NCBI RefSeq assembly: GCF_009755605.1
Contig: NZ_WPNZ01000013.1
Coordinates: 186,001 to 250,000, forward strand
Origin: Streptomyces typhae
Lineage (GTDB): Bacteria; Actinomycetota; Actinomycetes; Streptomycetales; Streptomycetaceae
DNA length: 64,000 nucleotides
Direction: 5' to 3'
The position numbers were made by a program, and so were the translations under genes. Of the stretch, positions 52,827 to 60,632 are shown one piece after another (the first letter of the stretch is position 1; each line of letters starts with the position of its first letter). The notes under the pieces are model-generated. The model was not told the DNA's origin. It was given only the letters and a program-made list of their open reading frames with translations, and searched no databases.

Positions 52827-52862
52827 GCGTGACGCGTGACGCGTGACGCGTGACGCGTGACG
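52827..52862. repeat. 7-bp GCGTGAC array after RHS gene
   Basis: Five tandem GCGTGAC units between the RHS stop and the immunity gene, part of a 143-bp gap. Confidence 0.95.
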
Positions 52863-52960
52863 CACATGGCGCAAAGCGCATGGCGTATGGGAATGGCGTC
52901 GAAGTGCGGGCGGGAATCCTGGTGGGTTCCCGCCCGCTGACATATGTGGAGGGAACGGAA

Positions 52961-53506
52961 ATGGTGTGGGTTGAGCGTCTGCTGGAGTCCACCGGGCGTG
53001 CGCGCCTGGGGCTCACCATCAACTGGGATCCCGCGGAACGCGCGCTCGGTGTGCGGCTTCCCGACAGCTACAAGGAACTGTGCGAAGTCTTCGGGCACGG
53101 CACGTTCTCGAACTCCCTCACCGTGGACTCCGTCGATCCCGAGCTGGTGTTCGACCTCGTTTCCGGCTGGAGTGTCGGTCTGCGGAACGCCCGGGAGAAT
53201 GGCGTGGAGGACGGTGAGACCGACCCGTTCTACGAACCGCACCACCTCTACATCCCCGGTAAAGGGGGTTTGATTCCCTGGGGTTCCGGCGACACCGGGG
53301 ACTCCTTCTTCTGGCTCGTGGAAGAAGGGGCCGCGCCGGATGACTGGCCGATTCTGGGGCGCGTGGCCGAGGCGGAGACCACGGACTGGCAGCGCTATGA
53401 AGTAAGCGTTCCAGAATTCGTCTTCCGCGTTCTCACCGACACCGCGTTCCGCCCGTTCACACTAGCTCCGTACGTTCCTGAACCGACGTTCACGCCTGCC
53501 GAGTAG
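52961..53506 (+). CDS. SUKH (SMI1/KNR4) immunity protein
   Basis: 181 residues from ATG 52961 (GGAGGG at 7 nt). The SUKH-1 hallmark is present: INWDPAERALGVRLPDSYKE, LCEVFGHGTFSN, then LYIPGKGGLIPWGSGDTGDS and FFWLVEEG. SUKH proteins are the most common immunity partners of nuclease toxins in RHS/contact systems, and this gene directly follows the nuclease-tipped RHS gene. It should bind and block that nuclease in the cytosol. Confidence 0.9.
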   Translation: MVWVERLLESTGRARLGLTINWDPAERALGVRLPDSYKELCEVFGHGTFSNSLTVDSVDPELVFDLVSGWSVGLRNARENGVEDGETDPFYEPHHLYIPGKGGLIPWGSGDTGDSFFWLVEEGAAPDDWPILGRVAEAETTDWQRYEVSVPEFVFRVLTDTAFRPFTLAPYVPEPTFTPAE

Positions 53507-53511
53507 GGGCC

Positions 53512-53979
53512 GTGAGGGGATCACGTGCGGCAGGAAGCGGGCTGACCCGGATGCTGGACAGGCTGGAAGACGAAGGGGTTCCCGTGATCCGGGCCGATGG
53601 GAAATTCGGGACATTGGGTAAGAGGCGCGCAGAGGCAGCGGCAAGGTATCTGCGTGAGAGCCCCAATCTGCAGAGACAGTATTTGGGCGGCCGTATGGGT
53701 GGCGTGCAGAATGCGGTCTCCGCTAACCGCATTTTATCCTCGGAATGCGCTGAGGATCTAGGCGTTTTCGCCATGCGAAAGATCCCGCAAGGCTCTCGTG
53801 GCCTGATCGATGGAACTACCTACTCGAGCGAACTCAAAAGCTCCTGGGGTCAACGCACAAACACGCCACGAGTGTTCCAGCAACTCCTCGGCCTGATCAA
53901 CCGAGGAGGCATACCTTCGGGCGGTCGTGGCGGTGGGCCGGCCGGGCGTGGTGGGGGAACGGGCTGGCGTCAGCCCTAG
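53512..53979 (+). CDS. Hypothetical protein, possible nuclease-fold remnant
   Basis: 155 residues if GTG 53512 is used, 5 bp after the SUKH stop; an internal ATG (MLDRLEDEG) is possible. A helical first part (GKRRAEAAARYLRESPNLQR) is followed by RGLIDGTTYSSELKSSWGQR, whose D-x(7)-E-x-K spacing recalls the PD-(D/E)xK nuclease core, and a Gly/Arg-rich tail. I do not recognise the family. Position directly after a toxin-immunity pair suits either a displaced toxin tail or a second effector; both are inference. Confidence 0.5.
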   Translation: MRGSRAAGSGLTRMLDRLEDEGVPVIRADGKFGTLGKRRAEAAARYLRESPNLQRQYLGGRMGGVQNAVSANRILSSECAEDLGVFAMRKIPQGSRGLIDGTTYSSELKSSWGQRTNTPRVFQQLLGLINRGGIPSGGRGGGPAGRGGGTGWRQP

Positions 53980-54002
53980 TAGATCCATGACTGTGATCAT
54001 GT

Positions 54003-54035
54003 GGCTGAACCCGGGCAGCCAGGCCGGGTTCAGCC
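54003..54035. terminator. 12-bp perfect stem, convergent terminator
   Basis: GGCTGAACCCGG (54003-54014) pairs with 54024-54035 around a 9-nt loop; a wobble and one more pair extend it. The stop codon of the leftward PQQ-repeat gene (54030-54032) lies within the right arm. Confidence 0.8.
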
Positions 54036-55865
54036 GCATGAATACACCGTGTATGCTAAATCCGCATCGAATGTCCCGCCGTAGACCGTCCCGTCGTGGA
54101 CCACCTCGCCAGCTATTTCATTCCTGATCCATTTCTCTTTGCCAGTGGTGGTGTCCAAGGCTGTCAAGCCGCTGCGGGAATTGACGTACACCGTGTCGGA
54201 AGTGACGGCGAAAACAGACAGGTCTTCTTGTTTCAGTGACGTGCTCCAGCGCTCTTTGCCAGTGGCTGAGTCTATTGCTTTCACGCCACCGGATTGCGAA
54301 GAGTAGATCGAAACGTCGGCGACGATTTCGGTCCCAGAAGCAGCGCCGGGTCGGCTCCAGCGCTTGGTTCCCTTGGCCGTGTCCACTGCCGCCAGGGCGG
54401 CATCGGAGCGGAGGTGCACCGTGCCCTTGGGGGCGGTTGCGGGACGGCCGGACGGGGCACCCGAAGGGCGCACCGTCGGCAGGGAGTTCTGGGAGTTCAT
54501 GCCCGGTTCCCGTTGCGAGGCGGTCACGCCGAGCAGCAGCGTCACGCCGATCGCCAACGAGCTCACCGCGCGCACGCGTCGGTTACGTATGACTGGACTT
54601 CCGTACTGCGGCCGGGAGCCAGTGCCGTGACCGGCTCCGCACTGCCCGTTGGCGTTCTCATCTGGCGACAGTGCGTTCTGTGGTCCGCCGGAACGCCCGC
54701 TCATCTTGTGATCGGTTCGGGCCGACGGCGTGCGCGCGGCGTCAGCCGGGATCAGTGCCCGCGCTTCACCGCTCGCCTCGCTGGCCGAGGGCGCTGTAGA
54801 AGGCCGCTTCGAGTTCCATGACATCGGGGCCAGGCTGGTGACCGGGTTGTCCGTGGCTGTCCGGGACAACGCCTCGCCTCGTACGACGTGCCCCGTCGGT
54901 CCGTCGCCGGGAGCCCTCTTGCCGGTCATCGCGACGCTGTTGCCCAAGCTATCCGAGCTTTCCACGTTGTCCACGTTGTCCAGGATCTCTTCGCGGACAA
55001 CGTGCCGAGCAGGAGCACGGGCCGAAGGGCCTTCGGCTCCCTCTAAGCGTTCTTGCAGTTCACGCAGATCGTGCGCGTTGGCGTCCAGGTCTGTGGCGAC
55101 GCGCTCCAGCGCGACGTCGTACTCGTCCGCTGTCGGCTCGCCGTCCAGACCCGCCTCCTCGGCCTGGGGGGCCGGGGCGATGGGGGCGGAGTTCTGCGCG
55201 AGGTCGGCCATGCGGCATTCGAGTTCTTCCGCGTGCTGCTGCGCTGCTGCGTGCAGTCGCTGTGCTCGATCCCGTTCTTCCCTGGCCCGCCTCAGCTCCG
55301 TTTCGGACCGGCGCAACTGGTCCTCCGCTCGTGCCAGTTCAGATCGGAAACGTGTCGGGCCGGGAGCGGTCGGCGGCTGGGGGCGGGTTTGGAGTCCCTT
55401 GATGCGCGAGTTCAGCGACTCGATCATCCACAACAGCATCAACACCAAGTTCTTGCTGCGATACAGGGCTTCTCTGGCCTCCAGCAGTCCCTGGCGAGCG
55501 GCGGCGAGTTCCTTGTACGCCTGGACGGTCTCCGTCTCCTGCCTCTGGTGCTGTGCCGGCACGGGGCGCCCTCGGCCGGCCCGGGACGCCTCGGCACGCG
55601 CACACAGCATGGTGGCGCGCTGCAACGCTTTGGCACGCTGCTCGGCCGGCAGACGGGCTTCGATGAGTTGCCGCAGTACCTCCAGCGGCACATCCTTGTC
55701 CGCCCTCAGCCACAAGCCCCACTGGGACCTCCCCGCCGTGCCGGGGAACTTCTCCGACAGCTCCCGGATGCCCAGCCCGCCGGTGAGTTGCAGCAAGAAG
55801 CGGGCCAGTGCCGCGGCCTCCTCGGTGTCCGGATTCAACCGGCGTGGCCGCCCGGGACCTGCCAT
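54030..55865 (-). CDS. HTH/coiled-coil/membrane protein with truncated PQQ-type propeller
   Basis: 611 residues from ATG 55865 (GGGGGAG). Order: an N-terminal DNA-binding-like region (RFLLQLTGGLGIRELSEKFP, KDVPLEVLRQLIEARLP), a coiled coil about residues 110-225 (ARAEDQLRRSETELRRAREE), a disordered linker, one membrane helix (VSSLAIGVTLLLGVTASQ), then outer PQQ-like repeats (TKRWSRPG, GKERWSTSLKQEDLSVFAVT, GKEKWIRNE). Only about three blades are present and the protein stops inside a terminator hairpin, so the propeller is probably truncated. The layout resembles a signalling protein with cytoplasmic HTH and extracellular sensor; that role is inferred. Confidence 0.75.
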   Translation of the reverse strand: MAGPGRPRRLNPDTEEAAALARFLLQLTGGLGIRELSEKFPGTAGRSQWGLWLRADKDVPLEVLRQLIEARLPAEQRAKALQRATMLCARAEASRAGRGRPVPAQHQRQETETVQAYKELAAARQGLLEAREALYRSKNLVLMLLWMIESLNSRIKGLQTRPQPPTAPGPTRFRSELARAEDQLRRSETELRRAREERDRAQRLHAAAQQHAEELECRMADLAQNSAPIAPAPQAEEAGLDGEPTADEYDVALERVATDLDANAHDLRELQERLEGAEGPSARAPARHVVREEILDNVDNVESSDSLGNSVAMTGKRAPGDGPTGHVVRGEALSRTATDNPVTSLAPMSWNSKRPSTAPSASEASGEARALIPADAARTPSARTDHKMSGRSGGPQNALSPDENANGQCGAGHGTGSRPQYGSPVIRNRRVRAVSSLAIGVTLLLGVTASQREPGMNSQNSLPTVRPSGAPSGRPATAPKGTVHLRSDAALAAVDTAKGTKRWSRPGAASGTEIVADVSIYSSQSGGVKAIDSATGKERWSTSLKQEDLSVFAVTSDTVYVNSRSGLTALDTTTGKEKWIRNEIAGEVVHDGTVYGGTFDADLAYTVYSCG

Positions 55866-56015
55866 CGACTCCCCCGTCCAATGCGGACAACACAAGGTTG
55901 GCCGCACTTCACCTGGTGCTTGTCACCTTCGTCGTGGCGGCCAATTCCAGCACCTTCCACGCTGTAGTGCCAATTGGTTCGGACCACCCGAACCCTCGTG
56001 ACAGGAAAGGCACCA

Positions 56016-56147
56016 ATGCGTGAAACCAATCTAAGGAAACTGCGCCGCTTGACGCATGCGATGCTCTTCGCACTCGCTCGCGGGGTCGCTTACACAGTCG
56101 GCGCGACAGCGATCACTACTTTGCTGTGGTGGGTACAGCACAGATGA
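56016..56147 (+). CDS. Small membrane protein (43 aa)
   Basis: ATG 56016 has AGGAAAGG at a good distance and the frame ends in TGA just before a strong hairpin. The sequence is basic first (MRETNLRKLRRLTHAM) and then hydrophobic (LFALARGVAYTVGATAITTL, LWWVQHR). It is divergent from the HTH/PQQ gene. With its own ribosome site and terminator it looks like a genuine microprotein gene; function unknown. Confidence 0.6.
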   Translation: MRETNLRKLRRLTHAMLFALARGVAYTVGATAITTLLWWVQHR

Positions 56148-56159
56148 GTAGTAGTGATA

Positions 56160-56185
56160 GGAGAGGCGGCTGCCGCCGCCTCTCC
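56160..56185 (+). terminator. 11-bp perfect stem with T-rich tail
   Basis: GGAGAGGCGGC (56160-56170) pairs with GCCGCCTCTCC (56175-56185) around TGCC, followed by CTCTTT. It lies 13 bp after the 43-residue gene, a classic intrinsic terminator. Confidence 0.85.
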
Positions 56186-56535
56186 CTCTTTACCGTCCGG
56201 AGTCGCCATCGATGTGGTGCGTGAATTGACTGCCGCCCGTCCACACCACTGAGGGGAGGAAAAAAGTGCGTGCTGCTGGGTTCTATGGCTTCGGCACTAC
56301 GGCCTACGGCACCATCGGCGCCTGCAAACGCAACCTGGCCGGCCGCCTCCTAGCCGGAAGCACACTGAACCAGTGTGGCAAAAAGAGCCCGGGAAAGGCG
56401 CCGGGCACCGGCTGTGAGCAGGGCAACGCATCAGGCGAGCAGGGCGGATTCGGGCCCCTCGATCGCTGCCGCGCTGACTTCGACCCCGTGGACACTTCTT
56501 CGACAGATTGCGTTCCGTCGGCAGGCGCCACAACC
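56186..56535. other. Gap with an unresolved short frame
   Basis: A GTG at 56266 stands after an excellent GAGGGGAGGAAAAAA site and opens a Gly/Cys-containing frame (FYGFGTTAYGTIGACKRNLA), but it runs on antisense through the HD-domain gene. Either a small gene with an unclear end or chance. Confidence 0.35.
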
Positions 56536-57195
56536 CTATCCGCCCTTCAGCCACCCCTCGCGCACCCCGAGGGCGAGCAGTTTCTCCGTGCAGTCCCACA
56601 GATCGTGGGAGCCTTCGTCGATGACGGAGGTACGCTCGTGCACCCGTGCGTGGGTGACGCCCGGGGCGCGCCAAGTACCGCCGTGGTTACCGGCGTTCAA
56701 CAGCAGGGGCTGGAACCGGTCCATCGCCTTGGCGAACCTGGCCTCGGGGGTCCGGCGCTCCTCGAACTCGTCCCACAGGCCGTGGAACTCCACCTCCTGG
56801 TCGGCGGGCAGCAACGCGAACAGCCGCTTGGCGGCGGCACCCTCGCGCTGTGCCTGACTCTTGCGGGCCGCGTCGTCGAACAGGCAGGTGTCACCCGCGT
56901 AGATCTCGACGAGATCGTGTACCAGGACGAGCTTCAGCGTGCGTTCTACATCGACCGGCTCATTGGCGTACTCGGCGAGGACGAGCACCATCAGGGCCAG
57001 ATGCCAGGAGTGCTCGGCGTCGTTCTCCCGCCGGTTCGTGGACAGCAGGGGGCTCAGCCTCAGGACGGTCTTCAGCCGGTCGGTCTCGGCGATGAAGGCG
57101 ATCTGCCGGGCGAGGCGTCCGGAAATGGCGAGCGGCAGTCCCTCCGCGTCCAGCAACTGCTTGGCGGTGTCGGGGGCGGTCGGTGATGCGGTCAT
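56536..57195 (-). CDS. HD-domain phosphohydrolase (YfbR/HDDC2-like)
   Basis: 219 residues from ATG 57195 (GAGGAAAGG). RRENDAEHSWHLALMVLVLA, then LVHDLVEIYAGDT with the HD pair at 93-94, then a distal Asp, match metal-dependent 5'-nucleotidases such as YfbR and HDDC2, which dephosphorylate (deoxy)nucleoside monophosphates. It is the last gene of the leftward cluster. With a pyrophosphatase and a nucleoside hydrolase nearby it could supply the NMP-to-nucleoside step of a dedicated nucleotide-to-base route; this is inference. A run of 13 G lies upstream of its ribosome site. Confidence 0.88.
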   Translation of the reverse strand: MTASPTAPDTAKQLLDAEGLPLAISGRLARQIAFIAETDRLKTVLRLSPLLSTNRRENDAEHSWHLALMVLVLAEYANEPVDVERTLKLVLVHDLVEIYAGDTCLFDDAARKSQAQREGAAAKRLFALLPADQEVEFHGLWDEFEERRTPEARFAKAMDRFQPLLLNAGNHGGTWRAPGVTHARVHERTSVIDEGSHDLWDCTEKLLALGVREGWLKGG

Positions 57196-57263
57196 GTCGT
57201 CCTTTCCTCGGGGGGGGGGGGGCGGCTTTTGGGAGCAGGGTTGAACGGGAGCACAGGGTGCGG

Positions 57264-58205
57264 TCAGACTTGGAGCAGTTCGAGCAGCCGGCCGCGATCG
57301 AGCCGCTCGACGATCGTGACGGCGGGCCGGTCCCGCAGCGTGTCGCGCCAGTCGACGGCGGTGGCGCCGTGGCGGGCACTGCCCGGGGCGTACTCCGCAT
57401 AGACGCGGTGCTCGACTGCCGCGGTGACCACGGAGGGATCGAGGGCCACCGCCATGGCCAGCGGATCGGCACGGACATACTCGTCGCGCCGCGCGTACGA
57501 CGGGTTGGTGACGAACCGGTTCGCGACGATGCGCCGTAGGGTCGCGGCGGCCCGGCTCGTCCCCTCGAAGAAGGACGTGAACTCGTCCGGTGTGAAGGCG
57601 TGGGCCAGTGTCGTCTCCCACGAGAGCAGCACAAGCCCGGGAAAGCCGGCGAGGACCAGGTCGGCCGCGGCCGGATCGGCCCCGGTGTTGAACTCGGCGC
57701 TGATCGTGAGGTTGCCGCGGCCGTGGACGGCGCCGCCCATCACCACCACCCGGTCGAGCAGTTGGGGCAGCTCCGGTTCGAGCCGGAGCGCGAGGGCGAT
57801 ATTGGTGAGAGGGCCGAGGGCGACGAGCGTGGTCCTGCCGGGGTGGCGGCGGGCCGTCTCGACCAGCGCGAGCGCCGCCGGTGTGCGCTGCTCCCCGGTC
57901 TGCTTAACGGGCCACCGACCGAGTTCGCCGAGCCCGTCCGCGCCATGAATGTCGGGAGCCTCGCTGCGCGGCCCCGCAAGGGGACCCCCGGCGCCCCGGT
58001 ACACCGGGGTCCTGGCCGCATCGTCGCCATATGCGCCGAGCAGCCACCGGGCGTTCGCCGTCACGGTGTCGATGCCGACGTTGCCCGCAACCGTGCAGAC
58101 GGCGGCCACCGGGACGTGCGGTCGCTTCGGCGACGGGGTCAGCGCCATGGCGAGGGCGTGGGCGTCGTCCAGCCCGGGATCGGTGTCTATGACCAACACG
58201 CTCAA
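57264..58205 (-). CDS. Inosine-uridine-type nucleoside hydrolase
   Basis: 313 residues. The Ca2+-binding signature DTDPGLDDAHALAMAL is at the N-terminus; VALGPLTNIALALRLEPEL, VVMGGAVHGRGNLTISAEFN and a late DPLAMAVALDP Asp complete the site. Cleaves the N-glycosidic bond of ribonucleosides to base and ribose. TTG 58205, 7 nt after GGGAG, places the start right before the signature; GTG 58199 is an alternative. Same strand as the P450 gene, 216 bp downstream of it. Its presence suggests the pathway product or intermediate is a free base. Confidence 0.9.
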   Translation of the reverse strand: MSVLVIDTDPGLDDAHALAMALTPSPKRPHVPVAAVCTVAGNVGIDTVTANARWLLGAYGDDAARTPVYRGAGGPLAGPRSEAPDIHGADGLGELGRWPVKQTGEQRTPAALALVETARRHPGRTTLVALGPLTNIALALRLEPELPQLLDRVVVMGGAVHGRGNLTISAEFNTGADPAAADLVLAGFPGLVLLSWETTLAHAFTPDEFTSFFEGTSRAAATLRRIVANRFVTNPSYARRDEYVRADPLAMAVALDPSVVTAAVEHRVYAEYAPGSARHGATAVDWRDTLRDRPAVTIVERLDRGRLLELLQV

Positions 58206-58421
58206 GGGGGAACTCCCTGTATGCGACGGAACAGAGCACTTGCTCGCGCTGCCTTCGGCGGGCCGCGCCTCGTGGTGTCGCCTCGCGGTGTCGCTTCCCA
58301 CCGAGCTGCCGCGGCCGCGGCTGAGACCGCTGCGATACCGCTACCTCGTCAAGGAGCGCGGGAATCTCCTCGGCCGCCACGACCAACCCGTGGACAGCGC
58401 GCCGCACTTCCGGTGGCGCGC

Positions 58422-59651
58422 CTAGGCACGGTCCGGCGACGGTCGTTGCCCAGGGCGCTCGGCCGGGGCGAGAAGGGGTCCCCGGACCTGCGGCGCGGGG
58501 CGCACCAGGCGTCCGCGGAGCGCCCGGTACCGGAGAGTGGGCAGTTCCGGCTCCCGCTCGACGAGGTCCGCCCGGAACTCCGCGCCCGCCCTCTTCAGCG
58601 CCTCCAGAAGGACCTCGACCACCGACCGCGCCAGCGGCGCACCGGGGCAGTAGTGCCCTCCCGCCCCGAAGCTGAGCGAGCGCGAGGTGGCGCCGCGGTT
58701 CTGTATGCGCAGAGGGTCCGGGTAGTGCCCGGGGTCCAGATTGGCCGCGGCGAGGCAGAGGTTGACTCTGTCCCCTTCCTCAAGCCGGTACGGGCCGACG
58801 GAGACCGGCCCCCGCGCATACCGGCTGGCGAACCGGAAGGGGGTGGCGAGCCGGAACACCTCCTCCCTGAGCCGAGGCACGAAAGTGCTGCTGAGCAGGT
58901 CGCAGGTGATGCGCTCACCCACGACGCACAGGGCGGCGACGGTGGGGTCGTGGGCCCCGGTCACCACTTGGGTGAGCAGCGCCGTGGCGCTCTCCGGCCC
59001 GAAGGCCGGGTCGTCCCACAGCTTCGCGACACCCGCCACGAACGGGGTCGGGGGCGCCGTCCGTGCCGCGCGCAGCCACTCGCGCAGCCCGTCGACCGAG
59101 GCGAGCGCCCGGTCGATCCGCTCCATGTCGAGGCGTGGTGTGGCCAGTTCGTCCATCACGGACCGGCTCAGCTCGATGAGCACCGTGGCGCCGACGCGAC
59201 CGGTCAGGGCGGCGACGACCTCCCACGCCAGCGGGCGCGCCACCTCGTCCAGCCAGTCGAAGGGCTCCTCGCCCACGGCGGCGAGGCGTTCGTCGGCCAC
59301 CCACGTGCACGTGGCCCGCAGCTGTGGCGTCACAGTCCCGCGCAGCAGACTCAGGGAGACCGAGCGGATGCGCTTGTGGTAGCCCGAGTCGGAGAAGACG
59401 GGCCAGTGGGCGAAGAACTCCTTGAGGCTGGACCGCCGTCTGCGGTCCTCCTCCGGGAGCGGGGCCAGCCGCCGGTCGGTGGAGCGCTGGGACCAGAACT
59501 CGCCGCTGGTCAGGATGTGCCGTACGTCGTCGGCACGGAAGGCGTAGAGGCCGCCGTTCTCGGCCGCCTCCTGGAAGGGGCAGGCCGCGGCCGCCTCGGC
59601 TAGCGCCGCAGCCGGGTCCTCGCGACTGAAGTCACCGAACACGTCAAGCAT
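58422..59651 (-). CDS. Cytochrome P450
   Basis: 409 residues, the usual size of soluble bacterial P450s. Heme ligand Cys near residue 335 in FGAGGHYCPGAPLARSVVE; ExxR in REEVFRLATPFRF; the I-helix reads VTGAHDPTVAALC, retaining the acid and Thr (AHDPT) in an unusual form of the AGxxT motif. ATG overlaps the MOSC gene stop by 8 bp, so the two are translationally coupled. It needs a separate ferredoxin/reductase, none nearby. In this nucleotide-linked cluster it could oxidise a purine or sugar; substrate unknown. Confidence 0.93.
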   Translation of the reverse strand: MLDVFGDFSREDPAAALAEAAAACPFQEAAENGGLYAFRADDVRHILTSGEFWSQRSTDRRLAPLPEEDRRRRSSLKEFFAHWPVFSDSGYHKRIRSVSLSLLRGTVTPQLRATCTWVADERLAAVGEEPFDWLDEVARPLAWEVVAALTGRVGATVLIELSRSVMDELATPRLDMERIDRALASVDGLREWLRAARTAPPTPFVAGVAKLWDDPAFGPESATALLTQVVTGAHDPTVAALCVVGERITCDLLSSTFVPRLREEVFRLATPFRFASRYARGPVSVGPYRLEEGDRVNLCLAAANLDPGHYPDPLRIQNRGATSRSLSFGAGGHYCPGAPLARSVVEVLLEALKRAGAEFRADLVEREPELPTLRYRALRGRLVRPAPQVRGPLLAPAERPGQRPSPDRA

Positions 59652-60384
59652 GGACGGCTCCGTCGGGCCGGGCCGGGGGAGAGGCCGGCCCGGCGTCCGG
59701 TGCGGTGGCGGTCGGAGCCGAGGGCGCGGCCGGTGCGGTCGCGCGGGACCTGGTCCGGTTCGAGACGTGGAACATCATCGCGGTGCGGTCCCAGCCGGGT
59801 TCCTCGTCGGCCATGGCGATGACGCGCCGCAGCACGTCCTCCTCGTCGAGGATGGCGCCGACCGCCTCCGCCACCGTCACGTGCTTGGCGGGCCGCCACA
59901 CCACCTCGACCGGGTCCCCGGCGGCGACCCGTCCCTCTTCGAGCACCCGCAGGTAGACCCCGGGACGACGGGCGCCGTTGAAACGTTTGGCCCACCCCTT
60001 CTCCTGCATCCAGCCGCCGAATGTACCGCAGGCCATACGGGGTGCCATGACCTGCAGAAGCAACTCGCCGACCTGCCATTTCTCGGCGAGTACGGCCCCG
60101 CTCGCGTCGAATCCGACGAGGTCCAGGTTCTCCCCGAACATGCCGTTGCACAGGGGCTTTCCCAGACGGTCCGACCACCAGTCGAGATCCTCCCGCGCAT
60201 AGGCGTAGACCGCCTGGAGTACCCCGCCGTGGAAATCGGCGGCCTGCTCGTCGCCTTCGAGACCAAGCCTGCCGACTTTGACACTTCCGTCGACGGGTAG
60301 CTTTCTGATTGCCGATCTGCCGCGGCGCGCAGCGAATTCAGCCGAAACGATCGGACCCCTGTTGACCGAGATCACAGTACTCAT
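59644..60384 (-). CDS. MOSC-domain protein, YiiM-like
   Basis: 246 residues from ATG 60384; a GTG at 60405 is also possible and neither has a good ribosome site, so a leaderless start is possible. LGLEGDEQAADFHGGVLQAV, YAYAREDLDWWSDRLGKPLC, GMFGENLDLVGFD and the Mo-ligand Cys in MAPRMACGTFGGWMQEKGW fit the YiiM type. YiiM and YcbX use molybdenum cofactor to reduce N-hydroxylated compounds and protect E. coli against 6-N-hydroxylaminopurine. A Pro/Ala-rich tail is added. Coupled to the P450 gene. Confidence 0.88.
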   Translation of the reverse strand: MSTVISVNRGPIVSAEFAARRGRSAIRKLPVDGSVKVGRLGLEGDEQAADFHGGVLQAVYAYAREDLDWWSDRLGKPLCNGMFGENLDLVGFDASGAVLAEKWQVGELLLQVMAPRMACGTFGGWMQEKGWAKRFNGARRPGVYLRVLEEGRVAAGDPVEVVWRPAKHVTVAEAVGAILDEEDVLRRVIAMADEEPGWDRTAMMFHVSNRTRSRATAPAAPSAPTATAPDAGPASPPARPDGAVHA

Positions 60385-60632
60385 GCAATTTACGCTAATC
60401 GACACCTTATACGCTCAGCAACAATGGCTCCGAAAATATGTCAGGTGTCTGGTCCCCGCTATCGGCGGAGCTCGCCACTTTCGAAACGGCAGACGGTATT
60501 CGGCCGCAACGCCCGGCGTGCTCCAGCGGTCCGGGGGAGAAACCCCAGACAGTCTGGAGCACATGTGCGTGCCGCGGGAAAGAGGGAACCGTGCCGATCG
60601 TTGCACTCCCGTGGAGAAGAACGCTCCCGGAG

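Noticed and set aside
56266..57186. Rightward frame after a strong ribosome-like site at 56251-56265
   Set aside because: Runs antisense through the well-supported HD gene and has no recognisable domain; only its first 80 codons could be real, so it is left as unresolved.
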